DNA of 64,000 nucleotides from Neofusicoccum parvum. Taxonomy: Eukaryota; Ascomycota; Dothideomycetes; Botryosphaeriales; Botryosphaeriaceae. This document shows positions 44,892 through 56,898 of the stretch, piece by piece. The stretch spans positions 1,426,001 through 1,490,000 of the forward strand of contig CP087209.1 of assembly GCA_020912385.1 (NCBI GenBank). Direction: 5' to 3'. The notes beneath the pieces were generated by a model. That model was not told the DNA's origin. It ran no database searches and saw only the letters and a program-made list of their open reading frames with translations. Position numbers and translations under genes: made by a program. Positions within the stretch are counted from its first letter, which is position 1; every line of letters starts with the position of its first letter.

Positions 44892-46218
44892 ATTGAATCG
44901 ACGGAGCGCGGGATGACAGGTTCGGTTATCGGATCAATGATTATGAAGGCACGATCTTCCAAGCTTGCGTTACTACATTGATACCCAAAGTCAGTCTTAG
45001 CCGGAGTTCTCTCAGCTTTACGTGTTCCTTAGAGTATGCGTAGGACGGCGGATAGAGGTCTTTTGTTTGCATTATTTCTTGGGCGGTGTAAGCGGTGAGT
45101 GTCGGGAATGTGCAGGATGACTGCACACGTCCCGGTCCACGGTTTATGGCCCACAAATAGGAGCCCGTGAAAACTTGATGGAGAATCCGTTGAAATGGAC
45201 CTTCCTGAATAGAAGTGCACATGCAGGACCGCGAAAGGAGTATCCGCAGCGGTACATGTAACGCGTCTGAAGAGACTGGCCGAAAGACCGTGGACGAGAC
45301 ATCACTGAGGCGCAGACCCTCGCAACACGCAGACCGCCGATTCGAGTGCGGCACAGAATACGGAGCGTGCGAGGGGCCGTGTTGGGCCCAGGCGGTGCAA
45401 TTGGTCGGTTTCCTGCGTCAAAATCGCCCGCGGAAGCAGCGGCTGCAGCCTGATGGCAAGCCACTCGCGTGGCAGACAGGGATCAGGGCCGCTTGTCTTT
45501 GGCGATCGGGAGCGCAACTGGGCCAGTCCTGCAAAAGGCGCCAGGCAAATGAGTGATTTTACGGGCCCAGAGCGGCGCGCCAGCTGGGGATCTGGGGAAG
45601 ATCTGACACGCAACTGACAAGATTCCCTGTCTTGCCACGCGAGGAGGCTGACGGGCCGTTGGGTCGACCAATCTCAGGAACGCAACAGTCGTCCGAGCGG
45701 GGACATGGTGCTGTTAGGGGTGGCAGACACGGGATAGCCGTGGTTTTCCCTGTGTTGGTGGGGGTGGAGAGACGGTACAGGGCTTCATCAATGTTGGTAA
45801 TACCTGCTCCTTCTCCTTCTTGAGCAGGAGCCTTCGTTCCGATAAGTAGTGCTTCTCAGGTTCAAGAAAGATACGCCTGTATGCAAATTGCAACCTACCC
45901 TATCACAACCCTTCCAGACCAACCGTCCTAGGAAGTTCAAGAGACAAATGTGATCAGTGCACTTCGAAACGGTCCGAGTGCTTGCGCACGTTCGTCGACG
46001 CTGTCATTCACAAACGCCCCGACGATGAAGCAATGCACTCTGTAAGCAGATAAGACAGGGCTCGACCAGCCTGCCGGGTAGCATCAGGTTTAAAGGATCG
46101 GACCGGCCTCGCCGAGATTGCAGCTTTGCAATCACTCCGCTGCTTCCACGGACTTGGCAGTATTCAGTATTTCTCTGTCACCTCAACTTCAACTACTTCA
46201 CTGACGACCCAGGCCGTT
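44892..46218. other. Intergenic
   Basis: 1.3 kb with overlapping small open frames on both strands (for example 44941-45354 minus and 45215-45556 plus), none recognisable. A short hairpin, CCTGCTC with GAGCAGG, lies near 45808-45833. No supported gene. Confidence 0.45.
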
Positions 46219-46785
46219 ATGATTTTTAACAGTAACTAGTCCCGTCGATCTGTCGCTGGCGCCAAATGCTGAGTAAATTCTAGGTACGAAGCAAAATCCG
46301 TCCTCTTCCATCACCTCTTCGAACTCGTGGTCTACGGAATCTATCATAGCTCTTTGTGCGCTTGTGCTCATGGTCTTGATCCCATTTACCCGATCATATG
46401 CCCGTGGAGTATTTCAGAAGATCACTGCGAAAGTCATTGAGAATGGTTGGAGGGGCATTCGTCGCCAGCCAGGTACGTCATTTCCTTTTCGCGAAGTCCT
46501 GCCCAGTGCAATTCATTGTCAGCGGCTTCTTCTCAGCAATTGTGTTCAGTGGTAATCCGGGAGGATCCTGGTCCACTGCCCTCTTCCCCATAGGCTACCG
46601 GATTTACCTTCCGCTTTACTAATAAATGGAAACTTTGCTGACAGTCAACAAAAGATTCGGATGTCGAGGCCGCCTACTGGCTCTTATCATATCCGTCCCC
46701 GTTTGAAGCTTCCATGGTTGAGATGTCTGATTGGGAAGAGATGGCTCGTCTCAGGCGGCGGCGCCCATTTGGTCAGACAGAATAA
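46219..46785 (+). CDS. Candidate small single-pass membrane protein
   Basis: This model is built by eye: exons 46219-46231, 46284-46472 and 46655-46785, 110 residues. It starts MIFNSTKQNPSSSITSS, followed by one hydrophobic helix (ESIIALCALVLMVLIPF), a basic stretch (RSYARGVFQKITAK, GWRGIRRQP) and an acidic then arginine-rich tail (EMSDWEEMARLRRRRPFGQ). All junctions are GT-AG and in phase; the last intron is long (182 bases). Small fungal proteins with an S/T-rich lead followed by WSTEAIIALxxLLxM are common and of unknown role. The helix resembles that of the gene at 48151. The model is plausible but depends on a 13-base first exon. Confidence 0.42.
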
Positions 46786-48150
46786 CCATGGTAGTAACTC
46801 GAACAGCATTCGAGTTTCGTGCAGGCAGTGTCTGAAAAGGATCTTGATGAACACATTTGGCGAGCTCCCTTTGTTTAAAGGGCCGGTGTGAGCATATCCG
46901 CGGACCGTTTTTGTCTTTTTGACTTCATTGCAAGAGAGCATACCGATATTCTGCGAAAGGTGATCTTGGCTGGCATGCGGTGGGGTTGTATAATCTTTGT
47001 ATCTCAAAAACAGGGCGTTATTGAATGGAAGTAAGTCCAGCCTCATCGGGCCGGCTTTCTCGGACTGAATGACGTGGCTGCAGGCAGCAGCGTTTCAGAG
47101 CGAGGCATCCCCGCCTCTTTTCCGCTTTACTGTCTTGCGTTTTCTCATCAACAATGTACATGTACTTGGGAATATTAGAACACACGTGCGTCGCGCTACG
47201 CTTTGCAGTTCACTGACCACCCTGAACGAGAATCCAAGCTATAGTAGCAATGACTGGTGCGCTCCGACGCCCAGCAGCATAACTTGTCCACCATTATGCG
47301 CTCACTAGTCAAACTATACCCGCTGCGATGATAAATTTTGTGGAAATCAGATGATATTAAGATTTATTTCAGCTGAAAAGAAACAAATTTGCTTAATACA
47401 AGTTAGATGTTTGACCGTTTGACACTGAGCAGAGCCTTGATCACCGAGCCGAAAGGCCGCATCATCTTCACAAACGTGCTACCCAACGAGACTCGGGCTA
47501 ATAACGTTGTACGTCACGTGCACAGGGATTCAGGAGCTCGTGAAGCCCTAACCAGCAGCAGGAGCATCGTTAGAGAGGACTCGAGCTGGCCGCGCTGGGC
47601 TAGACAAAGTCCGCACATGACGGCGACCTCGTGGCCACAAGGATCAAGCGGTCAGTAACCACCTCCAGTTGCAGGATCCGTGCGCGGCCCCAAGGCAAGT
47701 CAAGAAACGCGACCTACACCATGCAAGAACCAAAGCGGCGTTGGGATTGGCTGGCTGTTATGCAAAAAGCCAAAGTGACGTTGCAAGTTCGAGCCCTGCC
47801 GCATACGTCGCAGTCAGCTTGCGGCTTAGCAAATGTTCCCTTTTCTAACGCTCTCTTTTACTTAAATGCTCATAGTTTCCTGCCTCCCAGACCGTCACAT
47901 TAGCACAGCGCACTGACTTTCTTTCATGCCTTGTGCTTCTTGTTTCGTCCCCGCCTCGCCAGATCTTGTTGCTCCCAGACATTGCTGTAGCACTAGGTGT
48001 TCTGCACATCATTAAGCAGCCTGTAAGTTGATAGCAGACATGCGGCCCTACATAGCAAATACTGTTTATATCGACTTGTATCTGATTTGTTTTTCCCCAT
48101 CCGCCACACAGTGTAGGACGAACGTGTACTATATTGCAGGCACGACCCGA
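46786..48150. other. Intergenic between two small membrane-protein genes
   Basis: 1.37 kb. It includes an AT-rich stretch at 47320-47400. Small frames (47069-47308, 47407-47658, 47631-47903) have no domain. A tRNA-like T-arm near 47785-47800 was examined and not supported. Confidence 0.45.
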
Positions 48151-48912
48151 ATGGCGCCCGCCCCCATGGCCGTTCTGTTTCCACGATCGGAGAAATCGGA
48201 CTACTCTTTGGACAATGACACTATCGTGTCTATGGTCGCTCTCATTCTGATGGCTATCACTCCCTGTGTCGGGTATATCTTTCGCACACGAATCAAGGCA
48301 TGGTTCCGTTTCATGATCCGATGTGGCCTATGTGGGCGAGGTATGTCACCATCTAAGGACTTGAAGTCCTGCACGGCCTTTTTCCCTCTTTTTTTTTTTT
48401 TTTGAACAGGAAGAAGCAAACTCATCGTTGGCAGCTACACAGCGCGAAACAGTCATTATGCCAAACTTATCCAGAGACTTGCCATCATACGCGCACGAAT
48501 CGCCCTTCGAAAATTCCAGAATTGCCACGGCGGATTGGAGGGAGATCGCGCTACTGAACGCCAGTGGACGGCATCCTGGAGGAACGAGAACTTGACCACA
48601 GCCTTGTCAGCCATTGATTTTCCAGGGCCTTGTCATGTAATTTCTTCTGCGAGATACAGATTTGTCGCCATGTTGAGCGAGCATAGGAAGGAGTATTGGG
48701 TTCAAGTACTCTTGGCGGGATTGCCGTCTTTTCCCAATAAAATGGTTTCACTTGACTACAGTAATCCACAGTTTTGCCCGCATTCTTGGCCCCCAGACTG
48801 GTTTCAGGCATGTGCGGGGCAGCTTCCTGCTCAGGAAAGCTGCCTCTCCCGCATTGGGTGCGCTCCGCTTTATTGGCCCCCGTACCTCGTCTTCTCTCCC
48901 CAATTAACGTAA
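48151..48912 (+). CDS. Hypothetical single-pass membrane protein
   Basis: Exons 48151-48340 and 48410-48912, 230 residues; the intron (69 bases) ends in a T-tract and AACAG and keeps the frame (CGR-GRSKLIVGSY). A single hydrophobic helix (TIVSMVALILMAITPCVGYI) follows a short polar lead. The rest is a basic helical region (AKLIQRLAIIRARIALRKF) and a mixed region with CHVISSARYRFVAMLSEHR. I do not recognise the family. An upstream exon is possible, since an AG acceptor-like site precedes the ATG. The last 40 residues (SRIGCAPLYWPPYL) look less orderly, so the 3' end may be altered. The helix resembles that of the gene at 46219. Confidence 0.55.
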
Positions 48913-49050
48913 CGGCTGCTACCAAGAAGTTTAAATCCCTGCTGTGGGATCATAATGCAGCAGAATCTTTGCCGGCGGTGAAAGTATAACAGGTAGGGTG
49001 CAGGCTGCATCCATCTGAACGAATTCATCAAGCGATCGTCGTTTTGCGCA

Positions 49051-50870
49051 ATGAAGTTTCCCGTGGTCGCCGCCATCTTCTCCGCCGCAGCGCATTCTTC
49101 TGCGGAGAGCTCGCATTCTTCTACCACGGACTCAGCTTCTGTTTTCTGCGTATTTTCCTCCTCTGCAGACATATACACGTGTTGAAAATTGACTGTCTTG
49201 CAGTGTAACGCTCTCGAAGCTGCGGGCTTCGGCGACAGAGTGCAATACCCCAGTCATATCAGCTACCAACAAAGAATAGAACCTACTTCTCCGTCCGGGC
49301 ACAACTTCAGCCATGGTGTCTAGTTCAGCCCGTCACCACGGCAGAAGTCTCGAAGATTGTCTCGACCCTTGTGGAGGCGAACAAGGAACAGCAATGCCAT
49401 TTCGCTATCCGGAGCGGCGGCCATACAACCTGGGATGGGGCTGCCGGCATTGAAGATGGCGTGACGATCGATCTGGGTTTGATGAACTCCACCACCTACT
49501 ACCCAGGAAACTCCACTGCTGGGGCTCAGCCTGGTGCTCGGTGGGGGGATGTGTACAAGGAGTTGGACGAGGTCGGCGTTGCTACAGCTGGCGGCCGCGT
49601 TGCCAGCGTCGGGGTCGGAGGCCTCGTCCTCGGAGGCGGCTACTCATTCTTCAGCGCACGGAAAGGGATGGTCTGCGACAGCGTTGCGAACTTTGAAGTG
49701 AGTGCAGACCTGCTACTCTCACAAACAATCCGCTGACCACGCTTCAGGTTGTCCTTGCCAGTGGAGAAATCGTCAACGCCAACAAAGACGTCAACGCCGA
49801 CCTCTGGCAGGCTCTAAAAGGCGGCTCCAACAACTTCGGTATTGTGACCAGAATTGACCTCAAGACTTTCGACAATCCTGGTATCTGGGCTGGTATGGTC
49901 GCATATCCCCACTCTACGGCTCCGCTGCATGCCAAAGCTCTGGTTCACTTCACCGATAAGCTGGAAGAAGATCCGTACGCCACGATGATCCACTGTATCC
50001 AGTACTCGCCTGCATTAGGGCAGACCATTATCGCAAATGCTTACGTCTACAGCAAGCCCATTGCACGAGCTCCAATCTACGACGAATTCTTGGCCATTCC
50101 CGGTAACTTTTCGGATGACACCAAGGTCACGACTATGTCAGCCTTCACGGCAGGAGCAGTGGAGCATCCCGAAAGTTACCGGTACGTTATGAATATTGTA
50201 TGGCGATCATTTCCAAAGCTGACCTCTGCGCCAGTGTTATCTTTGTGACAGCCACCTTCCAAAACGACGAGCGCGTCATGCAAAAAGCCATTGAGCTCCA
50301 GGACTTAATGGTTGAGGAGCTCAAGAAGGTCTCGGAAGACTGGTGGAGTCTTTCCGTATTCCAGCCCTTGCCGACACTTTACGCAAAACATTCTGCAGCG
50401 AACGGTGGTAACGTCCTCGGCCTGGACCGGTTCGACGAGAACGCAATCTGTACGTGAGACAGATTTGTTATCGCAGATTCAATACACTGACAAACTTTCA
50501 GTATTCCTGGTAGATCTTGGCTGGAAGGGTGCCGAGTTTGACGGTGCTTTCGAAGGCGCTGCCCAGAAACTGACAGATGATATCGATGAATTCGCCAAGA
50601 GTATTGGAAAGGGAAACGAGTGGATCTACTTGGATTACGCGTACAAGACTCAGAAACCTCTTGAGAGCTACGGTGCGGCAAATGTGGAGAAGATTCGTAA
50701 GGTCGCAGCCAAGTATGACCCTGACGGCGTCTTTCAAAAATTGGTTCCCGGTGGATTCAAAGTTTCAAAGGTATGTCTTCGCTTCCGGGATGGCTCACAT
50801 ACGCTGACATATTTATCAGGTGCCAACTTCTCCTTTCGAGAAGAGTAATAGAGGTCGTGATGAGTTGTGA
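49051..50870 (+). pseudogene. Secreted-type FAD oxidase, frameshifted
   Basis: A PCMH-type FAD-linked oxidoreductase. Exons 49051-49149, 49204-49697, 49748-50181, 50235-50449, 50502-50770, 50820-50870; total 1562 bases, one short of a multiple of three. It opens with a signal-peptide-like MKFPVVAAIFSAAAHSSA. Exon 2 begins CNALEAAGFGDRVQYPSHI, then loses one base between 49278 and 49284: family order QRIE-xYFSVRAQLQPWCLV requires a frame change there, and the first frame stops within 20 codons. Downstream it is intact: RSGGHTTW (covalent-FAD His), VGGLVLGGGYSF, WQALKGGSNNFGIVTRIDL and VAAKYDPDGVFQ. The second attachment Cys of GOOX enzymes is absent. Four later introns are clean, so the break is either a recent lesion or a sequence error. 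Confidence 0.8.
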
Positions 50871-50915
50871 ATAATTTGAAATGCATTTGGTACTAAGCAT
50901 TAAGCATACCATGAA

Positions 50916-50951
50916 AGAAAGAGAAGAGAAGAGAAGAGAAGAGAAGAGAGG
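50916..50951. repeat. GAGAA pentanucleotide microsatellite
   Basis: Six tandem GAGAA units at 50921-50950, preceded by GAAA units, just 3' of the oxidase stop. The whole patch is purine-only. Confidence 0.85.
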
Positions 50952-51284
50952 GAAGGAGATTTGATGAGTAACGACTGTTGGAGAGAACTGAATAGCGGCC
51001 CCGAGCTTTCCTTTACCCTCTTGTAAGCTGTTTCTTTCTGTCGTGACCGTGTGTCGCATCAACCTACCAACTCTGGCGCCTTTCCGAAAGAGGAAATGCA
51101 ATGCGCCCCGTAACTCGTTTCGGAAACTGGACCCCACCCCCATCTTTGCAGGGCCTAGATATATTTTGAACATGATACGTTGTTTCTTGATGGAATATAC
51201 TTGCCTCCCGTTATTTTGGATTGTCCCATTTCACACTTCCGCTGCTCGTGGCTTGGTCTCGGCCTTCCAATTGAGAATCGTACC
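50952..51284. other. Intergenic, FAD oxidase-DUF3445
   Basis: 333 bases forming the 5' region of the DUF3445 gene. A TAGATATA-type patch lies near 51158. No clear motif. Confidence 0.45.
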
Positions 51285-52627
51285 ATGGATTCAATCTGGC
51301 CCGTCGTCATCGCCTCCATCCTGTTTATTTCTTTGACCTTGGTGAGGACTTTGCGCAATGCAATCCTAAGTACACAAGTGAGTAAAAACCATTAGTCCTT
51401 TACCGACCCCAGAAGCAGCACGTAATTGACTTTAGATAAATCTCAAACCAGCCTGAACGCGTCTCATCACAATCATGCAATGAGAAGCAAGCGAATCCAC
51501 CCGTCGAGATCATATCTCTGCCAGAATTTGACTGGAGAAAAAAGAAACCTCTACAATTCAGGCCTTTCAAGCCAAAGTACCATATGACAATGGGTGCGGA
51601 AATCCCCGATGAAATCTTGTGGAGCCATAGACTAACAAATTTTCACAGCTGTGGAGAAGTCCTCGGTTTCGGAGTTGATCGAGATGGACTGGAACTACCT
51701 TAATCGCGTTTCCTGGCGTCAGAAAATCATACAAGACCACCCTGAAACTGTGGTCGGTGCGGAGGACATCTGCGAGCCAGCCATCAACGAGTTTTACACG
51801 TGATTGCTGGGAACCTATTTGCCAACGCGGTTCCCACGAATGTTCCGTCTTTCTACGGCACAGAAAGGCGTCACAAATGTTCTCCGCAGCCTCGTTACTG
51901 GCGAAGAGTTCTGTCTCGACCCTCCGGAAAAGCCAGTGGATGCGCTCAAGATTGTTGGACGGCTGGTGGATGACGATTTTCAGTTCCTCGTACGCTCTGA
52001 AGATGGCGACGGCTATGTGCTCAAGGGCATCGTTACGTGCTGTCCGAGCGGCTTCGACATGAGCAAGAAGATTAACCTGAAGTTAAGAGATATCCACAAA
52101 CCCATACCGGGATACAAGGAGAAGCTTGAGAAAAGCATGGACCGCTTCTTTGACAGGTTGGAGGTTGGAACTTTCGTCAAGAGAGTGAACGTAGGCCAAC
52201 TGTTCCTGGTGGGAATCACCGACTCGGCTATGATACTGATGGTCGTCAGTGGACAATTACCACGAGCAACGAGCTCTTCACACCCAGCGGCACTCATCTC
52301 TACGAAGGCGAAGAAATGCCTGAGGTGGAAATCGACATCAACCAAGTAAGTTTTTAGACATTGTGGCGGATACAAAAGTTTTCTGATACCTTGTAGGTAC
52401 ATCTCCGCTGCGAAAGGCAGGTTGTTCACAGATTACCAAAGTCCGGGGCCATCATATTCTCCTTCAAGACATATCTGTATCCTGTTACGGATATCAAGGC
52501 AGAGGGTTTGGGGGAAGACCTGGCAACCTCAATCGAAGGTCTGCAGCTTGGAAGCGTACCGGCCTTTCATTGGTACAAACGAGCTGCTGTTTGGGGTGAT
52601 GCTGTGAAAAGTTATCTCCGTAGCTGA
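51285..52627 (+). pseudogene. DUF3445 (HRQ-type) protein with in-frame stop
   Basis: A fungal DUF3445 protein, a group annotated as heme-dependent oxidative N-demethylase-like and often beside tailoring enzymes. Exons 51285-51377, 51452-51593, 51649-52190, 52250-52345, 52397-52627; 1104 bases. A hydrophobic N-terminal anchor (IWPVVIASILFISLTLV) is followed by FRPFKPKYHMTM, LIEMDWNYLNRVSWR, LLGTYLPTRFPRMF, WTITTSNELFTPSGTHLYEG and VHLRCERQVVHRLPKSGAII. All are typical blocks in the right order. A TGA at 51801-51803 (codon 130) falls between EFYT and LLGTYLP without a frame change. Trp or Arg would fit, so a single transition (TGG or CGA to TGA) explains it. The rest is clean. Confidence 0.82.
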
Positions 52628-52883
52628 TCACACTCATCGTTCTGCCTGGGATGAAGACCAATTGCCGTAGAATTGCATTTTTGTCCTTTCCAACGAATCA
52701 AACTCTTGTTAGTGCTTTCACTGTACTAATTACACTAGCCGTTGACGACCCCTTTAAACTGAAGCCGTTCAAAGAAACGACAAGGGATTAAAGAAATCTA
52801 TAGGCTGTCTTTCTCTCTATCTTTTTGCTTGTTGCTCAACTGTAAAGACTGGCCGGTGAATCCACCGATATGATGTAGATGCT

Positions 52884-53781
52884 TCAAGCATCGGGTCCTC
52901 CGTTGCGATGTCCACCGTGAGAGGTTCCGTTCCCGTGATAATGTCCACTTCTGAAAGAAGTGCTGTTTTTGTAGGGTCCGCCATGTCCATAAGGATAGTC
53001 GTCCTGGTGCGGCTTGTCATCTCCTTGAGGTGCACTTTCCTCCTCAATAGCACTATCTTCTTGGTGGGTGCTATCGTCCTGAGCAGTGCCGTCTTCTTGA
53101 GTAGTGCTATCATCTGAAGCACTGCCGTGTTCCGCACTATCAGTGTCATAGTCATCAGGGGTGGCACCCTCCGGCGCGGCATCGTCTTCTCCAAGTGCAC
53201 TGATGTCTACCGCGGTGCTGTTGCTTCCAATAGTTGTGCTGTTGTCGGGAAGTTGGGTGCTAACCGAGGTCACCGCAACCTTGAAAGGAGGACCGAAGCA
53301 GGTTCCGCCGCCAACGGCGTTGGTCGTGCAGTTGCTACCGTACAGGCTCAGAGGAGCGCTGCCTTTCAGTATGATGACGGACCCCCTTTGGTAGAGTTTC
53401 TGGGACAACCAGACATCTAAATATTCTGTCAGGCACATTTCCTCTACAGCTGGTTTTCAAGGGCCACTCACTGCCAATGTTGTAGTCCGAAGTGAATGAC
53501 ACGGCCTCGTCATCGCAAGCGGTGTACGGCTGGTCAGGCCCAATACCGATGGCGGTCCCGGGAAAAGAGGCACTGCAGTGGGCGGTCTCGGCCTTTGATT
53601 CATACTTTACGAGGAAGTCAAGAGACTTATGGCTTCCGGAGGGCGGGTGGCTGGAACTTGGGCTGGATACGGTCCAGTATCCCCATTGTTCAGTGACATT
53701 GCTTTGTCTAGTAACACGAGGATAGGCGGTAGCGACGGAGATGTAGGCTACAGTGGCCGCAATGATCGTGGACGTACGCAT
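52884..53781 (-). CDS. Secreted protein with acidic, His/Gly-rich tail
   Basis: Exons on the minus strand: 53781-53472 and 53416-52884; 280 residues. A clear signal peptide (MRTSTIIAATVAYISVATAYP) leads into a compact region of about 130 residues with four cysteines (HCSAS, ACDDE, NCTTN, GTCFG), enough for two disulfides. Splicing restores DYNIG-NVWLSQKLYQRG. The size, beta-rich pattern and CDDEAVSF block recall the AA1-like (Alt a 1-type) fold of small secreted fungal proteins; this is tentative. A low-complexity tail follows: Asp/Glu/Gln/Ser-Thr repeats (STTQEDGTAQDDSTHQEDS), then His/Gly/Asn-rich sequence with N-glycosylation sites (NST, NGT). The tail may bind metal or the cell wall, but no function is established. 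Confidence 0.75.
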
Positions 53782-56700
53782 GGTGTTGTGGTAGAATTAT
53801 CTATTAAACAACGAAAGTGTGTGTTGAACGAGTGAGTGAGTATTTTTTGATGACCAGGATTCAGATGCCAGCTTTAGAGCCTTTTATACAGATAAGCTGT
53901 CATTTTCAGCTGTCACAGGCTACTCCTGGTGTGCGACCCGCTGTTTTCCGATGCTGAATATGCGGGCGAGATCCTGGCAAACGAACAGCTACTGGAGGCT
54001 GACCGGTGCGCCCCTACTTCCATTTGAGGATGAAACACGAGCCGTCTTCCCCAGTACCGTATAAAGAGAGGCAAGGTGTGTGCAAAATTGCGCCATACGC
54101 GACATTCGACATGTACCTACATGCTCAGTGGCTTGCACCACCATCTTAAGCCATTCTTGACGGCACGGCTATGGCTGCCGATCCGCCCTGGCGTTGCTAT
54201 TTCAAGCCTGCCTGCTGTTTCGGATGTGTTGCATCAAGCAATACGAGGACCCGGGCATCTTCCAATCCTGAGCACGGAGAAACCTTAAAGTGCTGTTCTT
54301 GTTTCAACGCTCGATTGCACAAACATATCCGCAGCTGAAAGGCGTGCGGATCGACGAGGAGGATCTACAGAATTGAGTAGCATCATATTGTACGCATACG
54401 TGCCACTACACGCACATTGTGCATCTCCATACCATCAAGGACCTCGGCTGAGCCCTTTTCAAAATCAACAGAAAGCTTGCTTGAGCGTACCAGCGAGCCG
54501 CTGCGTTTCAAAGGTGTGTGTGGCGTAATGGCGTTTCGCGAAACGAAGCCTCGCTTTAGCGTCGGGACGGGAAACGGGTCCCCTCCTACGCTACTTCAAC
54601 GCCGTCTCCAGCACGGTCGACCTGGACCTGTTGGAAAGCTGATAGTGGTCTGCGCCGGTCCCCTGTTTCATGCATGCAAGCCCTCAGCGATGCTCCGTCG
54701 TCATCCCGAGATACTTCAACAAGCGGAAACCCGGGTCGGCTGAATGCGCTTATGTCTGCGAGTATTCCTCAGCCTGGACAATTTCAGTCCAAGATTTTCT
54801 AGCGCTGATTGTTTTCGATTGAGATGGGCCTCTTCCCAGTGATGTTTGTAGTTCTGGTGTGCTCTCGACCATTTCCCACTTCCCACAGTCCCACTTTGGC
54901 GGCCCCTATTCCACAACTCGCACCACATAACGGGATCAGTCAGATCTCTAATTGACTTTATCGATGTCAACTCGTGCTAATAATCAAGGTATTCTATCCT
55001 TCGTCCTCGACCTTTGTTGTTCAGATGGGCATGCAGCCGCGGTTGATAAATTTGAACATCCAGGTTTCTACGGTCACGCGCTACCTTCGACGTATACGTT
55101 CAAATCGGTTTTTACTACCGAGCTGTCTCTGTTTCTCTCTGGGTGGATTCATTTCCTTTTGTGTTCCTGGCGCACAACTGTGGCCTTGAATCAGGGACTA
55201 GCTACTCAGTTGTCAATCATTCACAGCAACAACTGTCATGCTTCTGCTTGAATACTTATGGTAGCGCCCACGTAAGGCTGTGCTCAGGTCTCCACCGAGG
55301 ATATAAGTTAATAAGCTGTTTCAGAGATCCCTGTTCAGCCTGTTAAGGAGCAAAAGAGAATGAGCAGTCCTCATAAAAATTCACAACCTGTGGATTAGAC
55401 CAAGATCTTTGTAGTCTTGCCAGAGCCTAAGTAGGAGCAAGAATTGCAAAAAGAAATATTCTGTGGACACTGTGGGAATCTGATGATGCTGTTAGTAACC
55501 GGATTCATATTCTCGGGATCGAACGTGTTGACTTACTGAACCCACGACCTTTCACAGGCGCGTTTCAATAGTGCGAAGCGAAAATCATACCCCTAGACCA
55601 AGTGCCCATGGACTTTGATGCCTGAAACGAGCTATGTGAAATATATATACTGTAGAACATGGATTTTGGTGATGCGGGGGATGGTGTTGACTTTACCAAA
55701 ATTTGCGGGATTGTGGGTGTAAGCGAGATTTTCAGGCTTCAGGAATGCTATGAGGAGATTCGCGGGGCCCGAAAGCACGGGACTGTGATGCGGGAGCAAC
55801 TATGGCCAATGATTTGAGTTGATTGTGACGAAGTGGGGTCTGGTTCCTTGAGCGCTGGGAACTTCGCAATTTTCCAACGCCACGAGCAGATAATCTAGTG
55901 ACTGTAGTTTTGCCATATCTCTACGAGCTAGCGGAAGCTGCTCGGTATTTATTTAAGTAGAGTTGTTACTTGTGGCGGCTGCTGGAAAAGTTTGCAAATT
56001 TGCAGTGCATTCGGCAAAGCTCGAAATCTGACGCCGATGCACGGACCATGTGATTCACTTACCCCTCCATCTTTATTGTCGCTAAGCAAGGTTCATCAAA
56101 ACCTGGAGTTATCGGAAACTCTGGTGAATAATACATGGCTTTAGAGCAAACATTTGCATCATTGAATGCTGGGCTTAGGGTTACTCGTTTTTCCGGCTGC
56201 TAGATTATAGGTTGACGATGTTGACCGGGCGGTTTGCTACCCCTTAGCTTTCCCTCATTTTGCCCACGCTGTTGACCGCAAACGCCGAAGCCAGACTTTT
56301 TCACATGTATTTCTAGGTCTTTACTAGACACAGCCTTGTTGCTTGTTATCCATGTTTGATCAAAGCTTACTAGAGGAAGCACCTAAGCTCGTTTACGGAA
56401 AGAGGTGGCGGAGACCTGGTCACATCAGCGGGTTCATGGGCCATGTTCCAGAGTGTTGAGGCGCGAGATATGAGAAATCTCCGATGTGATGATGTGATTT
56501 ACACATTCTGGATGTTGGGTCAATTCAGATCATCATCAAACAAGACGATATTGAAAAAATTAAACGAACGGGCTTAATGTGAGACTTCCTGCTTCAGCTT
56601 TGAAGATAAATTATCCACTACCATATAGAGAGTAGATAGCTTGGCGGCCGAGGGCACCGGACGCTACAGGTGGCAGATCTCACAGTGCAACATGCACAGG

Positions 56701-56898
56701 ACTATTTGAAGTCAGAAAATTTAATTGATAAATTTATTCTTACAAGATTTCTGAGCAGGGAGTTACTTCAAATCGGAGCAACATTCAGTTCTCTCCAACA
56801 GCATCCAAACCACGCCAAACGCCGCAGAGACATCCTCTCCAAAAATTGATTTTACAACCGAGCAGAGACACAATCCACCTCGCCCCTTGCTCTCAAGT
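53782..56898. other. Large gene-poor, AT-richer gap
   Basis: 3.1 kb between the secreted-protein gene and FMP25, the border of the conserved right block. 55300-56800 is visibly AT-richer than flanking genes and poor in open frames, as expected for repeat-induced or relaxed sequence. Small frames (54417-54743, 54952-55251) show no domain. No transposon ends, RNA genes or repeat arrays were found by eye. Confidence 0.5.

Noticed and set aside
47730..47812. Possible tRNA or tRNA-derived element with GTTCGAGCC
   Set aside because: The T-arm has a mismatch and no partner for the acceptor stem or a proper anticodon arm was found.
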